Source: Tricholoma matsutake
Taxonomy: Eukaryota > Basidiomycota > Agaricomycetes > Agaricales > Tricholomataceae
Assembly: GCA_026075535.2 (NCBI GenBank)
Contig: AP026544.2
Span: 992,001 to 1,056,000, forward strand
Direction of reading: 5' to 3'
DNA: 64,000 nucleotides
Made by a program: the position numbers and the translations under genes. Shown in pieces: positions 1 to 9,345 of the stretch (position 1 is its first letter; each line of letters opens with the position of its first letter). The notes under the pieces are model-generated. The model saw only the letters and a list, made by a program, of their open reading frames with translations, searched no databases and had not been told where the DNA came from.

Positions 1-307
1 AATGTCTGAAATGAAGTGTCTTATGGCTTGGAGAACAATCTTTGTCAGGTTCAAGTCTGTTTTGAAGAAGATACAATTTGGGGGAGGCCTCAAGTTCACT
101 TTGGATATAGGCTTCCATCTTGACTTTAAAAAGCTTTGTCACCTCATCCACTTGAAGAGGTGTGATGTTTTCAAGGTCAGGAAGCGGGACATGGAATGGC
201 AGATTCAGAAATATGTATTGTAGATCCATTGTCCATGATGCTTTATTCTCCTTTGCAAGCCTTACTGAGTCCATGTATGCCTTCTTTGCATAATGCTCGG
301 TAAACAT
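1..307 (-). CDS. partial CDS of unknown function, runs off the left edge
   Basis: The minus strand is open from about 350 down to base 1. The first in-frame ATG is at 307 (MFTEHYAKKAYMDSV...), giving at least 102 codons with no stop. The composition is ordinary soluble protein, with charged helices and a later LEASPKLYLLQNRLEPDK stretch, and no low-complexity sequence. An in-frame TAG lies just upstream near 370, so either the ATG at 307 is the start or a 5' exon joins here. I do not recognise the family. Being next to transposon relics, it could be a transposon-encoded protein. The plus-strand ORF over the same bases looks like a shadow. Confidence is only in the open frame. Confidence 0.4.
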   Translation of the reverse strand, partial: MFTEHYAKKAYMDSVRLAKENKASWTMDLQYIFLNLPFHVPLPDLENITPLQVDEVTKLFKVKMEAYIQSELEASPKLYLLQNRLEPDKDCSPSHKTLHFRH

Positions 308-748
308 GGTGATCAAGATTGATATGACTAACTTTACGAATTCGAAAAGATCATGCCTTCTTGGCTACGTCGAAATACTCTGAAATTTGTAACGCCCAAG
401 TCTAGATTGGAGCCAGTGAATATCTTGTATCTCCGTCCCAATGCCAATAATTGTAGATGGAAGTTGGACGCACGCTACAATATGCCAAGCAAAATCAGGA
501 CAATCCAGAATATGACGCAAGATACAATTACACACATGGAATTCCACGTAAAAAAAAAAAAAAAAATTCCAGCCAAGTTCTCCGAATTCAAAATTCATAA
601 TCATACACGCCAACTCATGAGACACTCAGATACACCAACAAGTCCTCCAGGCGTTTCTCTCCCCAAACCAACCCCAAACCAACCCCAACCACACTCGGAC
701 TCACTCCACATCCACCTAGGTGGTCTCCTCTCATCACCATCATCACCC
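308..748. other. intergenic stretch with a poly-A run
   Basis: No gene is supported here. The stretch holds an A-run of 17 at about 551-567 and a C/A-rich segment at 640-720 (repeated CCAAACCAACCCC) just 3' of the 530-aa gene, which would be its 3' UTR. Short ORFs on both strands look spurious. Confidence 0.4.
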
Positions 749-2341
749 CTACACCCAGCGTCCCCTTCTTCTCACATCAACAGACTTCATAGCACGAGTC
801 TCACTTCGCACGGGTTTCGACGCCCTTCTCGGACCGGAATCCGCGTTCGGACAAAGTGGACGGATAGGCTTGAGTTTCTCAGCGGCCCGAGGAAGGAGGC
901 GCGGCAACGACGAGGAGCGCACACAAGTTTGTCTACTATTAGATAGAGGGGTGGCAGGGATTGGGCTCGCGGTGTTAGTGGGCGTTGGGGACATCGATAT
1001 TGATCTTCGCGCCGACGTTGGGCGTTCTTCTGATGGTGGTCGTCCCATGCCCATTCCTAATCGTGATTTTGGTCTTTGGAGCGGAGGAAAGGGCAGGTAT
1101 GGTGGAGAAGGGATGGGATTGGAGGGAGAGATGCATGGGTACGTGTCTGAGGGCGTGTGTGGATTGGGTGAGGTTCTCACAGTGGAAAATGATGTTGACC
1201 GGCGGGTTGGTCTGGGAAGCGCGGTAGCGTGCGAGGTAGAAGGAGAAGAAGGCGGATACAGTTGGGGAGAGGGAGGAGATAGGGAAGTACCGGGGACAGA
1301 TTTGGAAGGGCGGGTACGGGGTGGGGTTGAAGAGGTTGGAGACGATGACGTACTTGAGCCTGGACTCCTAGCTGGGTACGATGGGGTACGGGTACGCTTT
1401 GCCTCGCACGAGATCTGGGCTGTTACCCTTACACTGATATTCGGACCAGTTTCCACTCCAGGGCCTAATAACGACTCTGCATCGAGGGAAGGCAGAATAC
1501 CATCCACTGTTACCTGGTCCTCTTCTTCACATTCTGGTATCGTACAGAGAACATGTAGCGGGTCCGTCCTCCACGTCCACAGAATCTCCTTCAACATCTT
1601 ATCTGACACGCTCCCCTCATTATCGCCATACTCCGCTGGTTCATCAAGTCCCTCCTCTTCTTCTTCCTCCGAAGGATAAAGTTCCGGCCAGGCGCAGGCG
1701 TACCCTAACGTTGAACGCCGTGCGCTGAGCCCGACAATACCCAGTCCACCGAGCGGCACCATCCCGCTAGTGCAATCTTTACCTGGAACGGAGATCCCTA
1801 GTCCCACTGATGCAGGTCCTGTGCCATCGCAGGTGTATGTGTAAGATTCGGGGGGGGTGGAGAACGAACGAAGATCTAGGAGGGAGTCGGGATGCTGAGA
1901 AGGGAAGACGCGTATGGTGGGAAGGATGGGTCGTCTAGGCGGAAGAGGGACGGAGAAGGGGAGGTCCTCGGAGGAGGAAGATGGAGTTGATGTGGAGGTG
2001 GAGGTGTCACTTACGAGGGAGATATTAAATGAGGAGGCGGAGATATCGATGTCGATTTCTTGCTGTGCTTCGTTGGAATAAACTTGAGAGTCAGCCGCTG
2101 GGTAAGATGTAGGTGTAGTGGCTATCGTAGTTGACGAATCGAAGGATAGTAAAGGAACCGCAGCTGGGCTTTTGAAGTTCGGGTTGGAGTTGAGACGGTC
2201 GAGGAAAGATGTCGGGGGGATGGGCCTTGAGTTTGATGTTGAAATATGGGAGTGTCGTGAAGGTTCGTTTTGAGAATGGTTGGAGTTGGGCAAGGAAGGT
2301 ACGAGGCTTGAGAGAATGTCGACGATGTGCATGAATGACAT
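749..2341 (-). CDS. 530-aa Ser/Pro/Thr-rich hypothetical protein, single exon
   Basis: An uninterrupted 530-codon ORF starts at the ATG at 2341 (MSFMHIVDILSSL) and stops at 749. It is very rich in Ser, Pro and Thr, with an acidic patch near residue 225 (EEEEEEGLDEPAEYGD). A more ordered middle block follows (about residues 245-320, including ILWTWRTDPLHVLCTIPEC), and the C-terminal half is basic and Ser/Pro-rich (SPSTSHATALPRPTRRSTS). It has no signal peptide, membrane segment or domain I recognise. The region is visibly richer in G+C and CpG than the transposons around it and has no decay stops, so it is probably a real, selected host gene. Its length and disorder suggest a regulatory or scaffold protein, but that is speculation. 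Confidence 0.75.
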   Translation of the reverse strand: MSFMHIVDILSSLVPSLPNSNHSQNEPSRHSHISTSNSRPIPPTSFLDRLNSNPNFKSPAAVPLLSFDSSTTIATTPTSYPAADSQVYSNEAQQEIDIDISASSFNISLVSDTSTSTSTPSSSSEDLPFSVPLPPRRPILPTIRVFPSQHPDSLLDLRSFSTPPESYTYTCDGTGPASVGLGISVPGKDCTSGMVPLGGLGIVGLSARRSTLGYACAWPELYPSEEEEEEGLDEPAEYGDNEGSVSDKMLKEILWTWRTDPLHVLCTIPECEEEDQVTVDGILPSLDAESLLGPGVETGPNISVRVTAQISCEAKRTRTPSYPARSPGSSTSSSPTSSTPPRTRPSKSVPGTSLSPPSPQLYPPSSPSTSHATALPRPTRRSTSFSTVRTSPNPHTPSDTYPCISPSNPIPSPPYLPFPPLQRPKSRLGMGMGRPPSEERPTSARRSISMSPTPTNTASPIPATPLSNSRQTCVRSSSLPRLLPRAAEKLKPIRPLCPNADSGPRRASKPVRSETRAMKSVDVRRRGRWV

Positions 2342-2470
2342 GGAGGTTCCAGTGTAAGTGGCTGGTGGCGGGATTAATATAGAAATAAGTGGGAGGAGGC
2401 TGACGACATGCGTCCATCTCCTACCGTAGAAATATTATTACGCGCCGCGACGCGACGCGGCACGTGATGA
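2342..2470 (-). promoter_or_regulatory. putative promoter of the 530-aa gene
   Basis: Upstream of the ATG at 2341, the minus strand has a TATA-like TATATTAAT at 2373-2381, about 33-40 nt before the start codon. A CpG-dense block (2441-2460) and an E-box CACGTG at 2461-2466 lie about 120 nt upstream. These are positional matches only. The CpG density contrasts with the CpG-poor repeats immediately to the right. Confidence 0.4.
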
Positions 2471-2758
2471 ACTTAAGACTGACCAAAAATAGATGTGTTG
2501 CGTCACCTGACCCCTCCAATTCACCATCCTCTGGTATCCTCTGGTCATCTGCTTCCTCGTCTGCCAGCAGCTCCATCAGCTGTGCCTCCTCTGTGTATGC
2601 CTGCTGCCTGTGGATCTCCTTATTTGCCGATCAATGTCTGTTTCCTTCTGGCCCCCAAACAGCAGGTCAAGTGATCATGGCAACCACTTCGAGTGTTGGT
2701 GACCATACGTAATATCTGCCAAGTCATCGTCATCTTCACTTTGATCTTGCTCATCTTG
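2471..2758 (-). pseudogene. decayed fragment of an unidentified protein
   Basis: On the minus strand a Glu-rich helix-like segment reads QAYTEEAQLMELLADEEADD, followed by an acidic PEDGELEGSGD tail. It is preceded by a frame-shifted GQKETDIDRQI segment. It resembles the acidic end of a transposon protein, but I cannot name the family. It is cut on the right by the gypsy-A LTR at 2759. Confidence 0.3.
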
Positions 2759-3186
2759 TGTAAGGGGACTAGGGGATGCCCTGTGTGTTTCTCCTATTTT
2801 TTATGTTCATCCTATATTTTCCTCACTTCATTTCCTCTTATTCTTCATTCTCTATGATTTCCCCTTATTTTATTACTAATTTTCCTTTCTATCACATTTG
2901 TGCATATTGACAGTTTTATATTTAGAGGTGGAGTACCCCTTCCAACATCTACCCCTTGGTATGATGTCATTTGGTGGCCTTGATCTGCCTATCTCCACCT
3001 TTGCTATTTTTAGATTATTATTTGCTTTTTGCAGTTCTTCACATATACTGGGCATTGGCAAAGGGGTCCTTAGAGTTTTCTCTTCAGATTTCCCTTTGCC
3101 AGGTGCACCTCCAATCCCTGTAATATGTAGTATAATTTTAACTTTGGATTTCCCTTTGCTAGAGGCTGAGGTAGGTTGCCATTATA
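2759..3186 (+). repeat. gypsy-A LTR copy 1 (5' LTR)
   Basis: It begins TGTAAGGGGACTAGGGG and ends TTGCCATTATA, 428 bp. It is the same sequence as four other copies in this window (6300, 16295, 20947, 31648). It is followed by the gypsy-A leader (GTAGAAAACTCTC). No TGG-type primer binding site follows it. Confidence 0.85.
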
Positions 3187-3493
3187 GTAGAAAACTCTCT
3201 CTTAAGGCCCAAAATTGCAAATGTGCTGCCAAAGATAGGCAGGTACAGAGTGGACAAAGCTTCCCAAGGCTCCACAGACTCCCTGCACACTGGTCCCAAC
3301 AGTCTCACCTTTAGTGTGCCACCATTTTTGCCTAACGTGCCCCCTAGCTACATGTGGCACATGTGTGCAGGGGTGTGCATTCCTTAATTCCTGTGAGTTG
3401 TACATCAGTCTCCAGTCACATCAATTTGTCAATGATGCTGCAAAAATTTATTGGGCCTTCACATACATGAAATCTGAACATGCCTATCTCTAT
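3187..3493 (+). pseudogene. gypsy-A leader and gag fragment
   Basis: The leader matches 16717 onward in copy 2. About 230 bp around the gag start (present in copy 2 at 16877-17108) is missing here. The gag core CELYISLQSHQF and the following YMKSEHAYLY are readable at about 3395-3490. The sequence stops at 3493, where the CACCA-ended transposon begins, and gag resumes at 11241. Confidence 0.75.
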
Positions 3494-3750
3494 CACCAGG
3501 GGCAAAAGCTAGGGCAGTTGACAGAGTAATTATGTAATATTGCCCTTGTGATTGTAATGAAGTTATCAATATATATATCAATAATCATTAAATTGGTTAA
3601 TCATTAATCATTGATCATTGATCATCATGTGGTGCAACAACTTTTGTTGTATTGTTCTTGTTACCAGGTTACATACCTTACATAAATATGGAGTAGCAGT
3701 TAGTGCCATGAATACTCCTTTCTTCCATTCCCTTCCTCTTTCACTCAACA

Positions 3751-5075
3751 ATGCCTTCAGTTATATGTACATGCACAGTTTGCAGCATGAAAACTGTCTG
3801 CATTCATGGTGTTGAACAACCAGGCCAGTCTGTTAGTGGTCCAACTTGTTTGATGCATGAGAAACAGAATAAAAACCCTGCCTTGGCAAGACGGAAGCCA
3901 CAATCATCCCCAAGTTCATCATCAAAAAAATCTACAGCTTCCAATTCTCCAACAGGTAAGTGCTAAACTGTTTCCATGAGAATATAGTTGAAAAGTATAG
4001 TACAGATATCAACTTTTCCACTACACTTATTATAAAGATGGTCTGCCTTCTTGTCATCTGGCTCCACACCAGAGCTGGTGTAAGTCATGCTGTCACCAAC
4101 AAAGTTCTATGAGCAATTCAGGTTATCATCTCTGCAACTCTTTATCTTGTTGGCATTGCTTTGATGTCATCAGGATTTGCTATCAAACTTTCTAATGTCA
4201 AACTTCCTCATGATGTTCATACAGCCTATCAGCTTCATTGCCCTGAACCAGATATCATCCAGACAGCATGCTGTCCCCAGTGCCTTTCCCTCTTCCCTTA
4301 TCCAATTCCTTGGAAATGTCAGTGGAAGGAGTCTCCAAGATCACGTGCATGCAATACAAATCTCTGGAAAATTTAGAATACCCGGAATGGCCCCAAATGG
4401 GTTCCACACCAGCTGTACAGTACACAGTCATTCGACTCTTGGCTTCAATTTTTTTTGTCTTGCCAGATCATAGAAGACTCTCTTCACAAGACTTATCATG
4501 ACCATATAAATCATCCTCCAGCTGTCTTTGGTGCCACTATTAATGATATCCAAGGTAGCCCTGCTTGGAATGATATTTTAGGCTTTCTCCAGTCTCCCTA
4601 TCATTTACTCTTTGGAATTTATGTTGATTGGTACAACCCTCACACAAACAAGATTGCTAGTAGGTCGCTAGAAAGAAATTATATACTAATATGGCTAATA
4701 ATATTACATATAGGTAAAAAGGTATCCTGTGGTGCAATTTTGCTTTATTGCTGGAATTTACCTTTCAATCTCCGGTATCAACCTGAGAATATCTTTATTG
4801 CTGGTCTCACACCTCCACCTCATCTTCCTGACCCTACCACTATTTCCCATGTTCTTGATCCTATTATTACTTCTGTTGCCAAGTATGGTGTTGCATCCGG
4901 TCAAAATGTGCCAACATCCAGACATCCCAATGGTATTCCTGTGCAAGCAAAAATTGCACCTGTCATTGCTGATCTGGAGGGAAGTTGGAAGGTTACTGGC
5001 TTTTTAGCACATGGTGCCACATAACTGTCAAGTTTTGCTCAATTCCTACTGGTGAACAACCTGTACATTGGTCAC
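3751..5075 (+). pseudogene. tnp2-type (Plavaka/CACTA) transposase, N-terminal part
   Basis: The frame starts at 3751 with a Cys-containing N-terminus (CTCTVCSMKTVCIHG) and a Ser-rich linker. A second Cys region (CCPQCLSLFPYP) follows near 4270. Then comes the conserved core, FGIYVDWYNPHTNKIA, LRYQPENIFIAGLTPPPHLP and TTISHVLDPII (about 4610-4875), typical of basidiomycete tnp2-like transposases. Introns are visible: a GTAAGT after 3955, and one ending ATATAG near 4714 that restores the frame across the core. The frame ends at GFLAHGAT (about 5024) and the similarity dies out by 5085, so the C-terminal half is absent. This element cannot move itself. Confidence 0.75.
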
Positions 5076-5084
5076 CTTTCTTTC

Positions 5085-5984
5085 TTGGGGTGTAACACAC
5101 CCCAAGTCTCTCGTCGACTCATTCCGACCTCCTATGGTGGCTGGATTCCCTCATGACCATACCAGGTGAGTACACATGTTTACTCGGGTCCATGACAAAT
5201 GCTAACAAAGTGTTTGACTTTGCTTTACATCTAGCATTCGAATTCGAACGTTTCATGTGTACTGTGTCATGCCAATGCCATCTCAACACCTCAAGATGAT
5301 GATGCCATGATGATTGGGGACAATGCGGGTTGGTGGAGGCTACGGCCTTTTTGGGACTGTAGAAATGATGGATACGTGTTTTAAGATGCATTGGGCCTTG
5401 AGTAATTCTACTTCTTTCTTCTTCTTAGTACTAACAAACATCTTTTGCCTTTTGTTCTAGATACAACGGTCACCTTAGCTCGACCATGGCCGTGTATGCC
5501 TGCTCTGCCCTCCTCCCCATAGAATCGGGATGTGAGGGCTTTGTCTTAGTACAGGATATGGCTGAGGGGTGCCAGGAGACCCAAGGAGTGGCATACCTGC
5601 CAGGTATGCCCCCCTACCCCATCTTTCCCCTTCCCAACTCTCACCCACCATGAATACAAGCAGGATCACAGTTGCCAGTGACAGAGATGGTGGAAGAGGG
5701 AGCAGGCATGGGGTAATGACACAATGCATGCCCAGACATGTCCATGCAAACCCCTTGCAATCCAAACAGGATGGAACTGATGATGATGACGACACCCTTG
5801 GTGACTATAGGCACCACCACCCCTCTCTTGCTGCTACCACCACCACACATCATAGCACCCTGAACCGCTGCTGTGAGCAACTGCTTGTGGGGTGGAAACA
5901 GGGAGCAACGAGGATGGAGATGATGAGAAGGAGGAGCAGGCACAACGATGACAATGACAGGCACCACCTCTTGCTGCAAATGCG
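5085..5984 (+). other. spliced repeat-module segment replacing the rest of the transposase
   Basis: The stretch begins at a small palindrome (GGGGTGTAACACACCCC, about 5080-5096). It has two well-formed plus-strand introns: 5166-5234 (CCAG/GTGAGT ... GCTAACAAAG ... ATCTAG) and 5402-5460 (GTAATT ... ACTAACAAAC ... TTCTAG). The exons between them lack a convincing long frame. The tail holds GAGCAACTGCTTGTGGGGTGG at about 5876-5896, the hairpin motif that recurs in TIR elements A-C and at the right edge of the window. I read it as part of the same module family, in plus orientation. Confidence 0.5.
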
Positions 5985-6299
5985 AGCGAGGATGTTTCAT
6001 GTTCTGTTCTTGGCAACAACCACCACCACCCCCTCTCTCGCTGCAAACATGAGTGGGGGTGTTTTACGTTCTGTTCTTGGCAACCACCACCACCACCACC
6101 CCTCCCTTGCTGCAAACATGAGAGGAGGGGTTTCTCATTCTGCTCTTGGCAACAACCACCACCCCCTCTCGCTGCAAACGTGAGCGGGGGCGTTTCATGT
6201 TCTGTTCTCAGCAACAACCACCACCACCCTCTCTCTCGCTGCAAATGCGAGCAGGGGTGTTTTACGTTCTGTTCTTGGCGACAACCACCACCACCACCC
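5985..6299 (+). repeat. 66-bp tandem array, left part (about 5 units)
   Basis: Units of about 60-70 bp repeat with the order GTTCTGTTCTTGGC, a CAACCACCACC tract, CTCTCGCTGCAAA, then a GAGNGGGGGTGTTT segment. The minus strand stays open through the array as a 22-residue repeat. That follows from a period divisible by three and is not evidence of a protein. The array is split by a solo LTR and resumes at 8675. Confidence 0.75.
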
Positions 6300-6659
6300 T
6301 GTAAGGAGACTAGGGGGGTGCCCTGTGTGTTTCTCCTATTTTTTACATTTGTTCTATATTTTTCCTCACTTCATTTCCTTCTGTTCTTCATTTTCTATGA
6401 TTTTTCCAGATTTTATTACTAATTTTCCCTTTCTATCATGTTTGTGCATGTTGACAGTTTTATATTTAGAGGTGGAGCACCCCTTCCAACATCTACCCCT
6501 TGGTATGATGTCATTTGGCAGCCTTGATCTGCCTATCTCTGCCTTTTCTATTTTTAGGTTATTATTTGATTTTTGTTGTCTTCACATATACTGGGCATTG
6601 GCAAAGGGATCCTGAGAGTTTTCTCTTCGGATTTCCCTTTGCTAGGTGCATCCCCAATC

Positions 6660-6815
6660 AGTACTTTACACTCCCCCCCCCAGTCCGAGCAGACTCTGCT
6701 TGGACTCTGCTCAGACACTCAGACACTCGGACTGTCTGAGGACTTCACTTGGACTCTGCTCAGACTCTGCTCGGACTCTGCTCAGACACTCGGACTTTGC
6801 TCGGACAACATCAAT
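6660..6815. repeat. subterminal GGACTCTGCTC repeats of element A, left
   Basis: Direct copies of GGACTCTGCTC and ACACTCGGACT run from about 6680 to 6810. The right end mirrors them (8345-8575) with two CAGTCCTAGGACTG palindromes. Such subterminal repeats are often transposase-binding sites, though here that is inference. Confidence 0.6.
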
Positions 6816-6911
6816 TGTGCATTTATTTACACCTTATAAAGTACTGTCCAAGTAAAGTCCGAGTTCCAGTCTTAGAGAAAGTCTTATAAGTCTCACAAAA
6901 TAATGTGTGCA

Positions 6912-6991
6912 CAGCAGGAATTGAACCAACAGCCTTCTGGACTAGCAATCACATGACGACAAAACATGCACACTCTACCACTAAAGCCAAG
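6912..6991 (-). other. tRNA-like sequence (element A, left, pointing outward)
   Basis: Read on the minus strand, TGGCTTTAGTGGTAGAGTG resembles a D-arm/A-box, and GGTTCAATTCC about 50 nt later matches the B-box consensus GGTTCRANNCC. The two lie at tRNA-like spacing with an A-box to B-box distance slightly over normal. The T-stem does not pair well and there is no clear anticodon arm, so this is a tRNA-derived Pol III promoter-like sequence, not a tRNA gene. Confidence 0.5.
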
Positions 6992-7189
6992 TAGTCATTT
7001 CAAGTTACATACATCGTATCTATTAATTACTGAAATCTAATTTTTATATATATCATGAATAGATTATTAAATTGACCCTCTCACATCTGTGTGAGGGGTA
7101 ATTAATATGGGTAATTAAAATAATACTAAGCCCTCCCCTCGCAAGCTCGAGGGGAGGGGGCTGTAACTATCAATAATAAAAATAAATTT

Positions 7190-8200
7190 AAAACACCCAC
7201 CACAAGCAACAGTTGCTTGTGGTGGTGTTCGTCTCTCCCTGGGTCATCCCCTGGCTGTCTTGCTCTCCTGTCCCCATTCTTCTCCCCCCCGAACCACCCC
7301 ATGAGCAGATGCTTGTAGGCGTGGGGCAGGTGTCATCGTCGTCTCCCTTCCCTCTCATCTCCATTCCCTCTCATCTCTGTTCCCTCTCGTCTCTGTTCCC
7401 TCTCATCTCTGTTCCCTCTCATCTCCATTCCCTCTCATCTCCCTTCCCCCTTGTCTCCCTTCCCACTTGTCTCTTCACCCTCACCTTCCACCCTGCAAGC
7501 AGGGGCTTGCAGCAGTGGTGGTGGTGGTATCCCCCCATCGTCATCATTGCCAGTAGTAGTTTGTATCTATAAAAAGTTAGTGAGCATTGAAAAATGAAAT
7601 GAGAAAAGAAAAAAAGCTTACCTAGGACCCAAGAGACGTTGATGTCTCTTGGGTCTCCCCTAATTGTCATTGTTCCACCCATTGTCCACCCTATGAGCAG
7701 TGGCTCATAGGGCTGGGGCAGGTGGTGTTGTTGTTCCCCATTGTTGTCATCATTGTTAGCAGCCGCTCTCCCCCATGCGAGCAGTTGCTCACACTGGGGG
7801 GGGTGGGTGCTGGGTCGTGGTCTCGTCATTGTTCCTTGTTTGGTGGTTTTGGGGTTATTTTGCTGCTACAGTATAGATATAACCTATAATTAATGAAAAA
7901 ATGTGTTAGCTTAAAGAAAACATGAGGAAAGAAAAAAGAAAAAACTCACCTGGGGCCCAAACGACAATAGAGTCATTTGGGCCCATTTCATTGTGTGCTG
8001 GCATAGGGCCCGTGGCTGTGGGGTGTTCAGGGGGCAGTGGCGGCAGCGGGATGCAGGAGGGAGGCGTCGTCGTCGAGTGGTGGTGGTGGTGGTGGTGGTT
8101 GGTGATGATCGATGATGAGCTGGCATCATCATTGGTGGTGGTGGTGGTTGGTGATGATCGATGATGAGCTGGCATCATCATTGGTGATGTGGCTGTGTTG
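7190..8200 (-). other. core of element A: exon-intron modules with hairpins
   Basis: Minus-strand introns are predicted at 7949-7884 (CCAG/GTGAGT ... GCTAAC ... TTATAG) and 7621-7567 (CTAG/GTAAGC ... CACTAAC ... TTATAG). Directly beside each donor, on the exon side, is a hairpin: 7953-7984 (GGGCCCAAACGAC with its inverted arm, one mismatch) and 7628-7653 (CCCAAGAGAC with a perfect arm). Further palindromes of the CCACAAGCA...TGCTTGTGG type lie at about 7196-7230 and 7684-7712. GGT/GGTGGT microsatellites fill 8070-8190. ORFs do not continue across the splice junctions, so I regard the transcript as non-coding. Confidence 0.6.
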
Positions 8201-8253
8201 ATTTGTCATCACAGCTGGGGTGGTACATAGAGAGATAAAACTATCTACCTGTA

Positions 8254-8338
8254 ATGATACTTTAGTCTAACAGTTATATTGTTGCCTCAAATGTACTTTA
8301 TCATGTGACTACAAGGGTTCAATCCCTGCAGTAGCCAC
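8254..8338 (+). other. tRNA-like sequence (element A, right, pointing outward)
   Basis: ACTTTAGTCTAACAGTTATA resembles a D-arm/A-box, and GGTTCAATCCC at about 8316 is an exact B-box match. With the left copy on the other strand, both face the element ends. Pairing is incomplete, so it is called tRNA-like only. Confidence 0.5.
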
Positions 8339-8679
8339 TGATTTTTCAGTCAATTATATAAGCAACTCGGACAGTCCTAGGACTGTATGAGTGCTGGTCC
8401 ACTCAGACTCTGCTCGGACGCTTGGACAGTCCGAGGACTCAGCTTGGACTGGACATTTAGTTTGGCAGGACTTTCAGCCAAAGAAGTCTGAACAAAGTCC
8501 AAGCAAAGTCCTCGGACAGTACTCAGACAGTCCTAGGACTGTCCGAGTGTCCGAGCAGAGTCTGATCGGATTGGGGGGGGGGGGAGTGTAAAGACCTCAT
8601 CCCCAATCCCTGTACTATGTAGTATAATTTTAATTTCAGATTTCCCTTTGCTAGAGGCTGAGGTTGCCCTTATACACCC

Positions 8680-9080
8680 CCTCTCTCACTGCAAATGCAA
8701 GTGGGGGGTTTCACATTCTGTTCTTGGCAACAACCACCACCACCCCTCTCTTGCTGCAAATGCGAGCAGGGATGTTTCATGTTCTGTTCTTGGCGACAAC
8801 CACCACCACCCCCTCTCTTGCTGCAAACACAAGAGGAGGGGTTTCTCATTCTGCTCTTGGCGACAACATGCACCATCACCCCCTCCCTTGCTCCAAACAT
8901 GAGGGAGGAGCCTTCTTGGGGGAGCAGGCTTGACAACAATGATGATGATGGCCACCACAACGACCACAGCTCCCCCACCCACCGCCGCAAGCAACTGCTC
9001 GTGGGGTGGAAACAGGGAGCAATGATCTTTTTTTGTCACTTTTTTTAATGAATAAATATCATAATTTTGTATTAAATGAA
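8680..9080 (+). repeat. 66-bp tandem array, right part, and hairpin tail
   Basis: Four more units of the 66-bp array run to about 8905. A GATGATGATGG tract and a GCAAGCAACTGCTCGTGGGGTGG hairpin motif (about 8988-9010) follow. A T-rich and AT-rich stretch (9025-9080) ends the module region before the passenger gene. Confidence 0.6.
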
Positions 9081-9345
9081 GTGTCCATATCATAATGTAC
9101 AGTGAGTCAAGAGAATCATAGAGAAATCATAGAGCATACTACTAAAGAGACCATAGTGAGTAAATAGGCATAGAATTGAAATATTAGTGGAAAGCATAGA
9201 AGTGCTGCTAGCAGCTACCAGTTCATTGCAAAGGGCCAAACATGCAAAGTCAAGAAGGATATACCTTAATCTATCCTGCATTCTCAGGCTAGTCATCAAC
9301 ATCCAAGTCATCACCACCATCATCATCATCCCCCTCTTCTGCCCC

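Larger units (their letters stand above)
6660..8598. mobile_element. TIR element A (1939 bp) with outward tRNA-like ends and a spliced hairpin core
   Basis: The left end AGTACTTTACACTCCCCCCC and the inverted right end GGGGAGTGTAAAGACCTC form TIRs that continue, imperfectly, into CCGAGCAGACTCTGCTTGGAC (about 50 bp in all). The 10-bp sequence ATCCCCAATC flanks it at 6650-6659 and 8599-8608. Inside are subterminal GGACTCTGCTC repeats at both ends, a tRNA-like sequence near each end pointing outward, and a core with two minus-strand introns and hairpins. There is no transposase, so it is non-autonomous. Target duplications of 9-11 bp are usual for Mutator-like elements, but the TIR is not one I can assign. 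Confidence 0.8.
6300..8674 (+). repeat. gypsy-A solo LTR (copy 2), split by TIR element A
   Basis: The left part is 6300-6659 (TGTAAGGAGACTAGGGGGG...) and the right part 8609-8674 (...GAGGTTGCCCTTATA). CACCC lies on both outer sides (6295-6299 and 8675-8679), a clean 5-bp target duplication inside the 66-bp tandem array. No internal retrotransposon sequence is present, so this is a solo LTR, later hit by element A at its ATCCCCAATC site. Confidence 0.85.

Noticed and set aside
720..1679. A 319-codon plus-strand ORF over the 530-aa gene
   Set aside because: It overlaps the longer minus-strand ORF completely. Its Gly/Val/Glu-rich text is the usual antisense shadow of a Ser/Pro/Thr-rich gene.
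5834..6244. Repeat protein encoded by the minus strand of the 66-bp array
   Set aside because: The open frame follows from the repeat period. It has no start context, no domain and no continuation beyond the array.
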